The notes: generated by a model from the sequence alone, not told the origin. Positions 9,952 through 18,557 are shown, numbered from the stretch's first letter. The stretch is DNA of 64,000 nucleotides from Paraglaciecola sp. (GCF_030730205.1 NZ_JANQVQ010000304.1:1-64000), one strand, 5' to 3'. Numbers and translations are program-made.

Positions 9952-10827
9952 ATGCAATTATTTGTTAACGATTTAACCGTGATGGATTTTTCTTATCTTT
10001 GCCCAGAAAGAGGCATGGTAGGCGAAAGCTGGATTGTCGATGTGATCCTAAACGGTGACCTTAATGAAGAAAGCATGGTGCTGGATTTTTCTAAGGTTAA
10101 AAAACAATTAAAATATTTAATCGATTTGCACATCGATCATAAGCTATTAGTACCGGTCGAGCATGCTTACACTCAGCTAGAGCGCAATAACAAAACCGAT
10201 TACGTCAAAGTAGATTTTTTGCGCCCGGGTGGCCGCTCGATTCATTTAAATTGTCCCGCCGAAGCGTATGCCTTTGTGTATGCTGACAACGTCACGATGC
10301 CCAGCGTCAGTGACTATCTTAAGGACGTGATTGCCACGCACCTACCTGACAACGTAGAAGGTATTGAGTTGATGCTCCGTGCTGAAGTGATCAATACGCC
10401 CTATTATCACTACACCCATGGTTTGAAAAAACACGACGGAAATTGCCAGCGTATCGCCCATGGTCATCGTTCAAAAGTGGTGGTGTTTACTAACGAGCAA
10501 GAAAACCTTGAGTTAGAAGCGTATTGGGCACAACGCTGGCAAGATATCTACATCGGCTCATCAGAAGACATTGTTGATGAAACACAAGTCTGTTTTACTT
10601 TAAGCGAAGGGGATTTTTCACAGCACTGGTTATTTGCGTATGAGTCTTCACAAGGGCGTTTTGAGCTGGCCATCCCCCAAGCCGAGTCTGAAATAATCGA
10701 TACGGATACAACCGTAGAGTGTTTAGCCCAATTTATGGCCAATGAACACCAACGTTTAGCGCCGCAGCTTGCTTATAAAGTGTTGGCCTTTGAAGGTGTA
10801 GGTAAAGGGGCGATTGCCTATGCTTAG
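9952..10827 (+). CDS. Tandem-domain 6-pyruvoyl/6-carboxy-tetrahydropterin synthase-like protein
   Basis: The 291-residue protein looks like two fused PTPS (QueD-type, T-fold) domains. The first (about 1-155) has the MVLDFSKVKK helix and the Asp62-His63 pair (HIDHKLL), but GESW stands where the zinc-binding HxH would be. The second (about 150-291) has Cys165 and an HGH zinc motif at 170-172 (CQRIAHGHRS) and ends in a VLAFEGVGKGAIAY strand, but no DF/DH elements are obvious. Each half therefore keeps a different part of the active site. QueD makes a queuosine precursor; whether this protein does the same is unknown. Its stop overlaps the start of the M23 gene by eight bases, which implies coupled translation. 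Confidence 0.72.
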   Translation: MQLFVNDLTVMDFSYLCPERGMVGESWIVDVILNGDLNEESMVLDFSKVKKQLKYLIDLHIDHKLLVPVEHAYTQLERNNKTDYVKVDFLRPGGRSIHLNCPAEAYAFVYADNVTMPSVSDYLKDVIATHLPDNVEGIELMLRAEVINTPYYHYTHGLKKHDGNCQRIAHGHRSKVVVFTNEQENLELEAYWAQRWQDIYIGSSEDIVDETQVCFTLSEGDFSQHWLFAYESSQGRFELAIPQAESEIIDTDTTVECLAQFMANEHQRLAPQLAYKVLAFEGVGKGAIAYA

Positions 10828-11626
10828 TAAACTGTTTTTTTGTGTGGGTTTGCTGCTTTCATCCAGCCTTTTTGCACAAGGATTTGAGTTAGTCGGGCAA
10901 TTAACCCAAGGCAGTTTGCTACGCGGTGAATTAAAAAACGGATCTGAGCTAAAGCTCAATGGTAAGGATATTACCGTATCGTCAGAGGGCTATTTTGCCG
11001 TCGGCTTTGGGCGTGATGCCGAGCTCAGCCAGACCTTAAGCTGGAAAGACGCCAGCGGTAAACTTATGCAAAAAACGCTGCAACTTAGCCCACGGGAATA
11101 TAACATTCAACGAATCGAAGGCGTGGCGGGAAAGTATGTTTCACCGCCCCCAGAAGTCACAGAACGCATCCGTTTAGATAACAGCCAAATAGCCGCTGCA
11201 CGTCAACGTGATGATGATCGCAGCGACTTTATGCAAGACTTTATTTGGCCCGCACAAGGCCCGATAAGCGGTGTTTATGGCAGCCAGCGGGTGTTTAACG
11301 GTACACCAAAAAATCCTCACTACGGGGTAGATGTGGCTGGGCCGACAGGCACACCAGTGTATGCGCCAGCTGATGGCATTGTGACGCTTTTTGTGCCAGA
11401 TATGTATTACTCTGGTGGCACCATGATCATTGACCATGGCTTAGGTGTTAGCTCAACGTTTTTACACTTAAGTAAGGGCTTAGTTGAACCAGGCACACCG
11501 GTAAAACAAGGGCAGTTAGTCGCTGAAATTGGTGCGACAGGCCGAGTGACAGGCGCGCATCTTGACTGGCGGATCAACTGGTTTGGTGAAAGGCTGGATC
11601 CTGCGTTGTTAGTGCCTAAACGCTAA
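10820..11626 (+). CDS. M23 family metallopeptidase, exported
   Basis: Taking the ATG at 10820 gives 268 residues starting with a signal peptide (MLSKLFFCVGLLLSSSLFAQG). The track-style TTG at 10814 is less likely. The C-terminal half is a LytM/M23 endopeptidase domain with His167-x3-Asp171 (HYGVDVAG) and a second metal motif, AHLDWRINW. The usual HxH of this motif reads HLD at 247-249, so Asp249 replaces one canonical zinc ligand. These enzymes cut cross-links or stems of peptidoglycan or activate amidases. The gene overlaps the preceding PTPS-like gene. No terminator was seen after it; the hairpin-rich tract begins eight bases after the stop. Confidence 0.85.
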   Translation: MLSKLFFCVGLLLSSSLFAQGFELVGQLTQGSLLRGELKNGSELKLNGKDITVSSEGYFAVGFGRDAELSQTLSWKDASGKLMQKTLQLSPREYNIQRIEGVAGKYVSPPPEVTERIRLDNSQIAAARQRDDDRSDFMQDFIWPAQGPISGVYGSQRVFNGTPKNPHYGVDVAGPTGTPVYAPADGIVTLFVPDMYYSGGTMIIDHGLGVSSTFLHLSKGLVEPGTPVKQGQLVAEIGATGRVTGAHLDWRINWFGERLDPALLVPKR

Positions 11627-11633
11627 CACTTTG

Positions 11634-11990
11634 ATTGTCGCTTTGCGACAATGCATGCGCGTTACTTACAAAGCAGCAGCATGTGCTTCGCACACTAAGC
11701 ATGGCCTGCGGCCACTAAGATTATGCGCTGCGCTGCGCGCACCAAGCATGCGCTGGCGCTTATGGCATCCATGCCTAATTTCAAACCACGTCCCGTGGCT
11801 CGACTCACTTTTTACCAACAGCCGTAAAAAGTAAGCAAAAAGGGCCGCTCTCCAGCAAGGCTCTCACTCCGATTATTAACCAAATTAAGCAGGCCGCTTT
11901 TAGCTGTTCCCGACAGCGAATAGCTCAATTGGCTATCCCGCGCGGCGTCCGCATGCCAATTGACCTACTAAATTTAGCCAATAACCGGCG
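11634..11990 (+). repeat. Hairpin-rich element, copy 1
   Basis: The segment has no credible gene and consists of successive short inverted repeats. A run of small hairpins (11634-11652, 11682-11694, 11702-11714) is joined by linkers such as CACTAAG and CACCAAG. Then come GGCAT/ATGCC (11764-11775), CCACG/CGTGG (11786-11798), a 9-bp stem ACTTTTTAC/GTAAAAAGT with loop CAACAGCC (11807-11832), GCTGT/ACAGC with loop TCCCG (11903-11917) and ATAGC/GCTAT (11920-11936). The same order of structures recurs in copies 2 and 3. Short open frames here read through the hairpins and have no ribosome sites, so I do not call them genes. Confidence 0.75.
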
Positions 11991-12010
11991 AGCCTTGAGT
12001 CGAGAGTACA

Positions 12011-12235
12011 TGGCCTGAGGCCACCAAGACAATGCGCTTCGCTTACCGCAATCTATTGCGGATATGACATGTCATCCCTGACATGCCAGTTACTCTTTCT
12101 TCAACAGCTAAGAAAAGTAGGCAAAAGAAGCCGCCCCCACTAAACGTTCTGATCCTGAGTAGCTTGAATTTACCAAGCGGCTTTGACGTGTTCCCGACAC
12201 GACAAAGCTAAACTGGCTTTCCCTGCCAGTTTGCT
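12011..12235 (+). repeat. Hairpin-rich element, copy 2
   Basis: This unit lies in direct orientation 309 bases after copy 1, measured at the shared TGGCCTG(C/A)GGCCA hairpin. It contains CCGCA/TGCGG (12046-12061), ATGTCA/TGACAT (12069-12084), TTTCTT/AAGAAA around the loop CAACAGCT (12096-12115), CGTGT/ACACG with loop TCCCG (12187-12201) and AAAGC/GCTTT with loop TAAACTG (12204-12220). Most stems differ in sequence from copy 1 but still pair, while loops and linkers are conserved. Confidence 0.75.
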
Positions 12236-12299
12236 CAGTAAATTCTGGTGCAACTCAGGGAACGTTTATACGGGGAGAAAAAAACAAAATTTCTTCGAA

Positions 12300-12474
12300 C
12301 TAGGATGCAAGTTGAGGACTACGTCGGCCGAAGAACGGCCCTTTTGGGTTACTTCTTCTGGCTGTTGAGAAGAAATGTCTGGCTGACCATGGATGGTCAG
12401 TCATATCCCGCATGGATGCGGGTAAGTAAAGCGCATGCCCTATCGAGTAGCGATACTTTGCCGGCCGCAGGCCA
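12300..12474 (-). repeat. Hairpin-rich element, copy 3 (inverted)
   Basis: Read on the minus strand, this unit starts with TGGCCTGCGGCC (12463-12474), as copy 1 does. It continues through CCCGCAT/ATGCGGG (12407-12422), CTGACCAT/ATGGTCAG (12383-12400) and a 7-bp stem TTCTTCT/AGAAGAA around the loop CAACAGCC (12353-12374). A GGCCG/CGGCC hairpin follows at 12326-12340. It therefore has the hairpin order of copies 1 and 2 in opposite orientation. The downstream TCCCG-loop hairpins of copies 1 and 2 were not found here. Confidence 0.7.
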
Positions 12475-12562
12475 ACTCTTTTATCTTTAAAAAACGATAA
12501 ACCCCTCAAGTATGCACCGCACTCAGCGATACAGTACATAGGATATTGTTTGGAGTGTTTGT

Positions 12563-13075
12563 TTGCAGAATGTCAATTCGACAATTGAGTCTGGCTCGGT
12601 TTTTAGTGAGCAACTTAGGGACATTGAATATAACGGTGAGTTAAACCGCGCAGCCCAGCAGGGCGCTAAGTTTGCTTTACTGTTATCTATGCTTGAACAA
12701 AATATACTGTTTCGCCCACACATAGCAGCGGATGAAGCGCAAAGTCCAGCCTCTGACATTCCTTCACTTTCACATTATCGTAGTGCACCTTTAGCTGCGA
12801 ATGTTGACTATTGGCAAGAGGTGGTACACACCGAGCGCTTTATTCAAAGGGGGGAGTTACAAAATGCAAGATTATGGTTGGCGATGCATCCCGAGCCTTT
12901 ATCGCTGTTTAACGATGCGAAACACATTCCTGATGAGGTGCTAGAAAACTGTGCATTAACAACCCGTCAGCGTGTGAAGCCGGGTAATAATAGTGAGGTG
13001 GCCCAAGACCCCACTAAGCTGTTTGATTTATTGGCAGGCATTAATCAAACCGAGCCTATTGCAACAAGCGCTTAA
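12563..13075 (+). CDS. Conserved hypothetical protein, possibly VC2046/SO_2500 family
   Basis: The 170-residue soluble protein starts at TTG, supported by GGAG seven bases upstream and by the absence of an in-frame ATG before the conserved-looking ELNRAAQQGAKFALLLSML segment (about residues 28-46). That segment recalls a gammaproteobacterial family of unknown function (VC2046/SO_2500), but I recognise it only loosely. It has no signal peptide or membrane segment, and its C-terminus is low complexity. It stands alone, after the hairpin tract and before a strong terminator. Confidence 0.65.
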   Translation: MQNVNSTIESGSVFSEQLRDIEYNGELNRAAQQGAKFALLLSMLEQNILFRPHIAADEAQSPASDIPSLSHYRSAPLAANVDYWQEVVHTERFIQRGELQNARLWLAMHPEPLSLFNDAKHIPDEVLENCALTTRQRVKPGNNSEVAQDPTKLFDLLAGINQTEPIATSA

Positions 13076-13077
13076 TA

Positions 13078-13106
13078 AAAAAGAGAGCCAATGCTCTCTT
13101 TTTTAT
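13078..13106. terminator. Terminator between the 170-aa gene and the CBS gene
   Basis: An 11-bp stem (AAAAAGAGAGC with its complement) with a four-base CAAT loop and flanking A and T runs can serve both converging genes. Confidence 0.9.
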
Positions 13107-13113
13107 CGTGGTA

Positions 13114-13701
13114 TCAACCTAATTCAGTGTGCTCATGAATGACATTAAAGACATCTTTAAAGCTATGGGCAGTGGCGTTGATGTCCAAAGGAATACGTAA
13201 GGCGCGACCAATATCGACAGCTGAAATAACACCGCGAATATGTTTGTCGTTATCGTACACTAATAGATGTTGTTCGCCTAAGTTGCGCATGGTGGCCAAT
13301 ATATCACCTATGCTTGAGCCTTGAACTTTTTGTAGCTTCACCGCGTGTAAATCAGATACTTTGACCATCACATCAGTAAGGGCTATTTCAGAGCGTTTTA
13401 CACCTTTTTGATTGGCCGTCATCAGTACCTTGCGACTCATCAAATCCGCTAAATTGACAATACCAATAAGGCTGAGGTGTTTGTCGACCACTAACTTTGA
13501 GCGCACATGAATTTTATTCATAATATTAATGGTTTCATCGATACTGGTATCGCCATCGATTATACGTGGGCTACGACGGCTAAAATCGGTCATGACAAAA
13601 GTTGCTGGACTATCAAGTTCTAGGGGTTCAACAACTTCATTTACGTTTAAGGTTTTTACTTGTGACAAGGGAATAGATACAAGTGTTTTGTATTTGCTCA
13701 T
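13114..13701 (-). CDS. CBS-domain-pair protein
   Basis: The 195-residue protein has two CBS-like motifs: one around residues 48-100 (IDGDTSIDETINIMNKIHVRS, then LIGIVNLADLM) and one around 110-170 (VQGSSIGDILATMRNLGEQH, then IRGVISAVDIGRAL). CBS pairs (Bateman modules) bind adenosine nucleotides. No fused effector domain is present, so it may act by binding a partner. GGAG lies before the ATG. It is probably not coupled to the small gene upstream at 13749. Confidence 0.85.
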   Translation of the reverse strand: MSKYKTLVSIPLSQVKTLNVNEVVEPLELDSPATFVMTDFSRRSPRIIDGDTSIDETINIMNKIHVRSKLVVDKHLSLIGIVNLADLMSRKVLMTANQKGVKRSEIALTDVMVKVSDLHAVKLQKVQGSSIGDILATMRNLGEQHLLVYDNDKHIRGVISAVDIGRALRIPLDINATAHSFKDVFNVIHEHTELG

Positions 13702-13748
13702 GGTAATACTCCAACAATAACTAAATTAAAATAAGGGTTTAGTAGGTG

Positions 13749-14069
13749 TTAAAGTGAATAAGGCGGTGCGCGCGATTGAGGTACAGAGATGTCATGAAAA
13801 TACACTGACAGCAATGTACTGAAATGAGGAATACTAAAAAATGAAGGAAGGTGCTTAGACGCTTGAGCTGGAATACCCAAGTCAAAATCGACATCTTCTG
13901 GGTGTAGATCTAAGAACGGTAATACATTTTGTTCAACTTTTGTAAAAGCGCTTTCGCTAGCGTTGGATTTGAAGCTCGCTTGCCACGTTAGCAAAATACA
14001 AACGATAGCACTTACCGTAATCCCCAAGAGGGAAGTACGTCTAACTTCTGTGTTAGTAAGTGTGCTCAT
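13749..14069 (-). CDS. Small hypothetical protein with one N-terminal membrane helix
   Basis: A 106-residue frame with AAGG seven bases before its ATG and a single hydrophobic helix at about residues 13-30 (LLGITVSAIVCILLTW). The rest is probably periplasmic, with no recognised domain. I do not recognise the family. The good ribosome site and signal-anchor pattern make it more likely real than a chance frame, but it could be lineage-specific. Confidence 0.55.
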   Translation of the reverse strand: MSTLTNTEVRRTSLLGITVSAIVCILLTWQASFKSNASESAFTKVEQNVLPFLDLHPEDVDFDLGIPAQASKHLPSFFSIPHFSTLLSVYFHDISVPQSRAPPYSL

Positions 14070-14352
14070 TGTTTGCCTTAAAAATTATCAAAAGAAGTAA
14101 ATAGACTCTTTATATTGCGCTATTTTACTGATGTTTCTTAACTCTACATTAAGCAATAGTGGTGCTGATAGGTTTATTCAATGCTAGATGGTTTTTTTTA
14201 CGCTAATTTTACACTTAGACGTGATTATTTGTTAGAAGCGCTTAAAATATACACATTATTTATTGCGGTTGCTTGAATCACATGGCGCACTTTGTTAAAT
14301 TCCACGCCCTTTTTTTGCTCTGGGATTACGCCCCAACTCGCAAGGTAATATT

Positions 14353-15348
14353 ATGTCTAAATTTGTTGTTTGTGCCCTGTATAAATTTGTTACGTTAGAA
14401 AATTACGAAGCGCTACGTTTGCCCTTGCTGTCTTTTATGGAAGAAAGAAATATCAGAGGTACCTTACTCTTAGCCTCTGAGGGTATTAATGGAACGGTTT
14501 CTGGTACCCGTCAAACCATTGATGAATTACTCGCTTATTTAAACAGTGATCCTCGTCTAAAGCCAATATCGTTCAAAGAGTCATTAGATGAAACGCAACC
14601 CTTTCATCGCATCAAAGTAAAATTGAAAAAAGAAATCGTGACCATGGGCGTTGAAGGTATTGATCCGCTAAAAACGGTAGGTACGTATGTACAACCGTCA
14701 GATTGGAACGCCTTAATCTCTGATCCTGAAGTACTCGTCATCGATACCCGTAATGATTATGAAATAGAAATCGGTACCTTTACTAATGCGGTAAATCCCA
14801 ATACCGAGTCATTTCGTGAATTTCCCCACTATGTAAAAGCGCATCTTGACCCAGCTAAAAACAAAAAAGTAGCGATGTTTTGCACCGGTGGTATTCGCTG
14901 TGAAAAATCCACTGCCTATTTGAAAGAGCAGGGTTTTGCTGAGGTGTATCATCTTGAAGGCGGTATTTTAAAATACCTAGAAGAAGTGCCCAAAGAGCAA
15001 AGTTTATGGCAGGGTGATTGTTTTGTATTTGATAATCGGGTTGCCGTTAATCATGATCTCGAGAAAAGCCACTACGACCAATGTTATGGTTGTCGTTTAC
15101 CCATTACCGAAGAAGATAAGCACAGTCCGCAATTTGAAAAGGGCGTAAGCTGTCCCAAATGTTTTGGTACCCATAGCGAAGAGCAACTAGCCCGTTTTCG
15201 CGAAAGAGAAAAACAGGTTAACTTAGCCAAAGCGCGGGAAGAAGAGCATTTGGGATTAGATGCTCGCAAAGCAATTAAACATAGACGTCAGCAAAAAGCG
15301 GCTGTGCGCCGTGCTCAGCGAGCTGCTTTGGGCAAAAGTAACGGCTAA
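14353..15348 (+). CDS. trhO: tRNA uridine(34) hydroxylase TrhO (YceA)
   Basis: The 331-residue protein has the family's N-terminal acylphosphatase-like domain ([12 protein letters not shown]), a rhodanese domain with the active-site loop [11 protein letters not shown] (catalytic Cys about 177), and a C-terminal zinc-knuckle-like region with paired cysteines (YGCRLP, CPKCFG), followed by a basic tail. TrhO hydroxylates U34 of tRNA on the way to 5-methoxyuridine or cmo5U. AAGGT lies before the ATG. The 283-base upstream gap shows no other gene. Confidence 0.92.
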   Translation: MSKFVVCALYKFVTLENYEALRLPLLSFMEERNIRGTLLLASEGINGTVSGTRQTIDELLAYLNSDPRLKPISFKESLDETQPFHRIKVKLKKEIVTMGVEGIDPLKTVGTYVQPSDWNALISDPEVLVIDTRNDYEIEIGTFTNAVNPNTESFREFPHYVKAHLDPAKNKKVAMFCTGGIRCEKSTAYLKEQGFAEVYHLEGGILKYLEEVPKEQSLWQGDCFVFDNRVAVNHDLEKSHYDQCYGCRLPITEEDKHSPQFEKGVSCPKCFGTHSEEQLARFREREKQVNLAKAREEEHLGLDARKAIKHRRQQKAAVRRAQRAALGKSNG

Positions 15349-15453
15349 TTGATGGTTTTAAGAGCAGAAAAAACAAGTGTTTGCATTACAGCCTAGACAC
15401 TCGCTAGGCTTAAACGGTAAACTCACTGTAACAAAACTTAAATTGAATTGACT

Positions 15454-15702
15454 ATGTCTGAACAAAATACGCTTTCCGCTGAAAAAGTTGCAGAAATCCG
15501 CAAAGAATTTGATTTTTTTGACACTGATGGCAATGGTGAAATTGGTCTTGCTGAATTTATCGATTTACTGACCATACTCTCGCCTAAAACTAAAGCTAGC
15601 CATGTTGAAGAAGGTTTTAACTTAATTGATGAGAACCACGATGGTTCAATTGATTTTGAAGAGTTTTTAGAATGGTGGCAGCAATCTTGGTGGGAATACT
15701 AA
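15454..15702 (+). CDS. EF-hand calcium-binding protein
   Basis: The 82-residue protein has two complete EF-hand loops, DTDGNGEIGLAE and DENHDGSIDFEE, each a 12-residue loop ending in Glu. The ATG at 15454 is preferred over a TTG two codons upstream. There is no signal peptide, so it should bind calcium in the cytoplasm, as a buffer or sensor of unknown target. It is followed by a terminator. Confidence 0.85.
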   Translation: MSEQNTLSAEKVAEIRKEFDFFDTDGNGEIGLAEFIDLLTILSPKTKASHVEEGFNLIDENHDGSIDFEEFLEWWQQSWWEY

Positions 15703-15720
15703 GCCCAGTTTGTTCATCAA

Positions 15721-15748
15721 AAAGCCCAATGAAACATTGGGCTTTTTA
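15721..15748. terminator. Bidirectional terminator after the EF-hand gene
   Basis: An 11-bp perfect stem (AAAGCCCAATG with its complement) around a three-base AAA loop ends in T5. It lies between the converging EF-hand and oxidoreductase genes. Confidence 0.9.
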
Positions 15749-15768
15749 GTTTTTAAAGGGGGTAAGTG

Positions 15769-16944
15769 TTACTCTTGCTTAAAGCTCAAGCCTGCATTGT
15801 CTACCAAACGTTTAATGAGTTTGTCACCCATGGCCGGTGCTGTTGTCCAAATACCGCCTTTTGTGTCGGTGGCATCTTTGACTAAGCAAATAGCACTTTC
15901 TGCGATCATGCGTGATGTCGAGCCATAACCTGGGTCAAGTTCCCCTGAGACACTCACTTTGATTTGTTGTCCATTGGTATCGATACCGACAAATAATGCG
16001 TCGTAAAACCCTGCTTCACGTTCTTCTTTACTTGGCCCTTCGCCGGGTTTTGGCCCTTTGTCACCTGACATGCTTTTGTCAGAGGCAACAGCGTTTGCTA
16101 TGGCTTCACCTTTTTCGCCTGGGCCGGTCATCAACATTTCATCGTAAACAAAATCTTCACCATATGCGTAATTAAGGAGGTGGTTAGAGCGGTGTACGTT
16201 ACGAGTATTAATCGCTGCCATGATAAAGCTTGTTACCCAACTGCCCAAGTCTTCATCATAATAAGGTTTATTGCCGTGGGGCTGCTCTGTGCCCTGAAAA
16301 CCTGGTGTAAGTGAAAAAGGATTGAGCAGCAATTGCATTTTTGTTGGATCTTGTTTGGCTGCCGCTAAAGTCGCTTTTAAACTTGCCGCGGTGCCGCCTG
16401 AAAAGGTGCCGCGCATTTTACGTACCCGGCCTTTCACGCGACTCACCGTATGGCCAAGTTGTTGTTTGGCGAGCTCTTGTAAGTGAAATACACCCAAATC
16501 AAAGGGAATAGAGTCAAAACCACAAGAAAACACAATTCGTGCGCCACTACTTTTTGCTGTTTCGCCATGGGCATCAATCATTTCACGCATCCAAACGGGT
16601 TCGCCACATAGGTCTACGTAATCTACCCCTTTGCTTGCACACATGGCGACGAGGTCTGAACCATATAATTGATAAGGCCCTACTGTGGTTAAGACGACTT
16701 TGGTCCGGTCTAGCATATGCTCCATGCTGACTTTATTTTCTGCGTCAGCTACCACTAAAGGTATGTCAGAGGGAGCGCCAATTTCATCACGAACTTGCGC
16801 TAGTTTTTGCTCGCTACGACCCGCCATTGCCCATTTTAGTGATGAGTCGTTGGCGTATTGCTTGACTAAATATTCTGCCACTAAACGGCCGGTAAACCCT
16901 GTCGCGCCATACACAACGAGATCAAATTCTTTTGACTTGTTCAT
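15769..16944 (-). CDS. Saccharopine-dehydrogenase-like NAD(P)-binding oxidoreductase
   Basis: The 391-residue protein opens with a Rossmann motif (VVYGATGFTGRLVAEYL), then WAMAGRSEQKL, VGPYQLYG and YVDLCGEPVWMREM. This is the pattern of the saccharopine dehydrogenase-like family that includes the mycobacterial trans-acting enoyl reductases. Lysine catabolism is not implied: there is no partner gene, and these proteins more often act on lipids. The C-terminal GELDPGYGSTSRMIAESA segment is family-typical. It is monocistronic. Confidence 0.85.
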   Translation of the reverse strand: MNKSKEFDLVVYGATGFTGRLVAEYLVKQYANDSSLKWAMAGRSEQKLAQVRDEIGAPSDIPLVVADAENKVSMEHMLDRTKVVLTTVGPYQLYGSDLVAMCASKGVDYVDLCGEPVWMREMIDAHGETAKSSGARIVFSCGFDSIPFDLGVFHLQELAKQQLGHTVSRVKGRVRKMRGTFSGGTAASLKATLAAAKQDPTKMQLLLNPFSLTPGFQGTEQPHGNKPYYDEDLGSWVTSFIMAAINTRNVHRSNHLLNYAYGEDFVYDEMLMTGPGEKGEAIANAVASDKSMSGDKGPKPGEGPSKEEREAGFYDALFVGIDTNGQQIKVSVSGELDPGYGSTSRMIAESAICLVKDATDTKGGIWTTAPAMGDKLIKRLVDNAGLSFKQE

Positions 16945-17071
16945 GAGAGCTTCCTGTTGATAAAAGTTAACTATGAGTCGATATTCATATTCTAAAGCGC
17001 TTTATCTATTCGCTAAATTTATTTAAATAATATAGTTCCATTAACTAAGGTTATTAGTTATTTTGAGGCAA

Positions 17072-17100
17072 AAAAAAACGAACTCTATAAGTTCGTTTTT
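17072..17100 (-). terminator. Terminator of pyruvate kinase gene
   Basis: A 10-bp stem (AAAACGAACT with its complement) and flanking A/T runs lie 24 bases beyond the pyk stop. Confidence 0.85.
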
Positions 17101-17123
17101 AATAGTGGCTTGAAGCCCTTTAC

Positions 17124-18557
17124 TTAAGCGGTAACAATCTTACAAGCGTTGGTGCCGCCAACCGTTTCCATGGCGTCACCATAGGTCATGATGAACTGGT
17201 CGCCTTTTTCTATCAGACCTTTTTCGAGCATGATCGTCACCACGTCATTTTTTAATTGACCGGGGTCGCTGCCTCTTGAATCAAAAAACACTGGCTTGAC
17301 GCCACGATATAAGGCCATCACGTTGAGGGTGGACTCATGACGCGAAAGAGCGTAAATCGGTAAGGAAGTGGTGATACGAGACATAAGCAGTGGCGTGCTA
17401 CCACTTTCGGTCAAAGCTACAATGGCTTTGATGGTTTTTAAATGATTTGCAGCATATACCGCACTTAATGCCGTGGTTTCGCTAATGGTGTTAAAGCTTT
17501 CATCCATGCGATGTTTTGATATTTTGATGCTAGGATGGGTTTCAGCACCTTGACAAACACGAGCCATGGCGGCGACAGTTTCAACTGGAAACTCACCGGC
17601 TGCGGTTTCAGCTGACAACATCACTGCATCAGTTCCATCTAGTACTGCGTTGGCTACGTCCATGACTTCAGCGCGCGTTGGCATTGGGCTGGTGATCATC
17701 GATTCCATCATTTGCGTAGCAGTAATAACCACTTTATTTAGCTGACGTGAACGAGAAATCAGCTTTTTCTGTACGCCAACTAATTCAGCATCGCCAATTT
17801 CAACGCCTAGATCACCACGAGCAACCATGACCGCATCAGAGGCCTCAATAATATCATCCATGGCTTCGTCGCTGGCGACTGCTTCAGCGCGCTCTACTTT
17901 TGCACACATCATCGCCACACAACCCGCTTCTTCTGCAAGGCGACGGGCGTAACGCATGTCATCACCATTACGTGGAAACGACACTGCAAGGTAATCAACA
18001 CCAATAATTGCTGCAGTTTTAATGTCTTCTTTATCTTTTTCAGTCAAAGCTTCAGCAGATAAGCCGCCGCCTAAACGGTTGATACCTTTATTGTTTGATA
18101 ATTTACCGGCTACGGTGACTTCGGTATTAATTTTATTACCGTTAACGTCTATGACTTTTAACTGAATACGGCCATCATCCAACAACAAAATATCGCCAGA
18201 ACTCACATCACCAGGCAGCGCTTTATAATCGATACCTACCGCTTGCTGATTTCCAGCACTGCGGTCCATATCAGCATCTAAAATGAATTTGTCGCCAATT
18301 TTAAGCACAATAGAATTGTTTTCGAACTTTGCCACACGAATTTTAGGTCCCTGTAAGTCACCTAAAATGGCGACATATTTACCTAGTTTTTTTGCTGCAG
18401 CTCTTACTCTGTTCGCTCGGTTGATATGGTCTTCTGCTGTGCCATGAGAGAAATTCATTCTGACCACATTTGCGCCAGCCGCGAGGATAGCTTCGATTTG
18501 TTCAACTGTGTCAGTAGATGGACCTAAAGTAGCGAGTATTTTTGTTCTTCGTAACAT
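17124..18557 (-). CDS. pykA: Pyruvate kinase
   Basis: The 477-residue enzyme makes pyruvate and ATP from phosphoenolpyruvate and ADP. Visible signatures are [10 protein letters not shown] near the N-terminus, [11 protein letters not shown], the active-site block [25 protein letters not shown], and [28 protein letters not shown] in two conserved parts. The length and start ([12 protein letters not shown]) fit the PykA-type enzyme of gammaproteobacteria. A HexR-like operator lies 115 bases upstream, linking it to the Entner-Doudoroff genes. Confidence 0.95.
   Translation of the reverse strand: MLRRTKILATLGPSTDTVEQIEAILAAGANVVRMNFSHGTAEDHINRANRVRAAAKKLGKYVAILGDLQGPKIRVAKFENNSIVLKIGDKFILDADMDRSAGNQQAVGIDYKALPGDVSSGDILLLDDGRIQLKVIDVNGNKINTEVTVAGKLSNNKGINRLGGGLSAEALTEKDKEDIKTAAIIGVDYLAVSFPRNGDDMRYARRLAEEAGCVAMMCAKVERAEAVASDEAMDDIIEASDAVMVARGDLGVEIGDAELVGVQKKLISRSRQLNKVVITATQMMESMITSPMPTRAEVMDVANAVLDGTDAVMLSAETAAGEFPVETVAAMARVCQGAETHPSIKISKHRMDESFNTISETTALSAVYAANHLKTIKAIVALTESGSTPLLMSRITTSLPIYALSRHESTLNVMALYRGVKPVFFDSRGSDPGQLKNDVVTIMLEKGLIEKGDQFIMTYGDAMETVGGTNACKIVTA

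Noticed and set aside
11631..12539. Four short open frames of 61-80 codons (both strands) in the hairpin tract
   Set aside because: They read straight through inverted repeats, overlap one another on both strands, lack ribosome sites and have no domain. The region is better explained as structured repeats.
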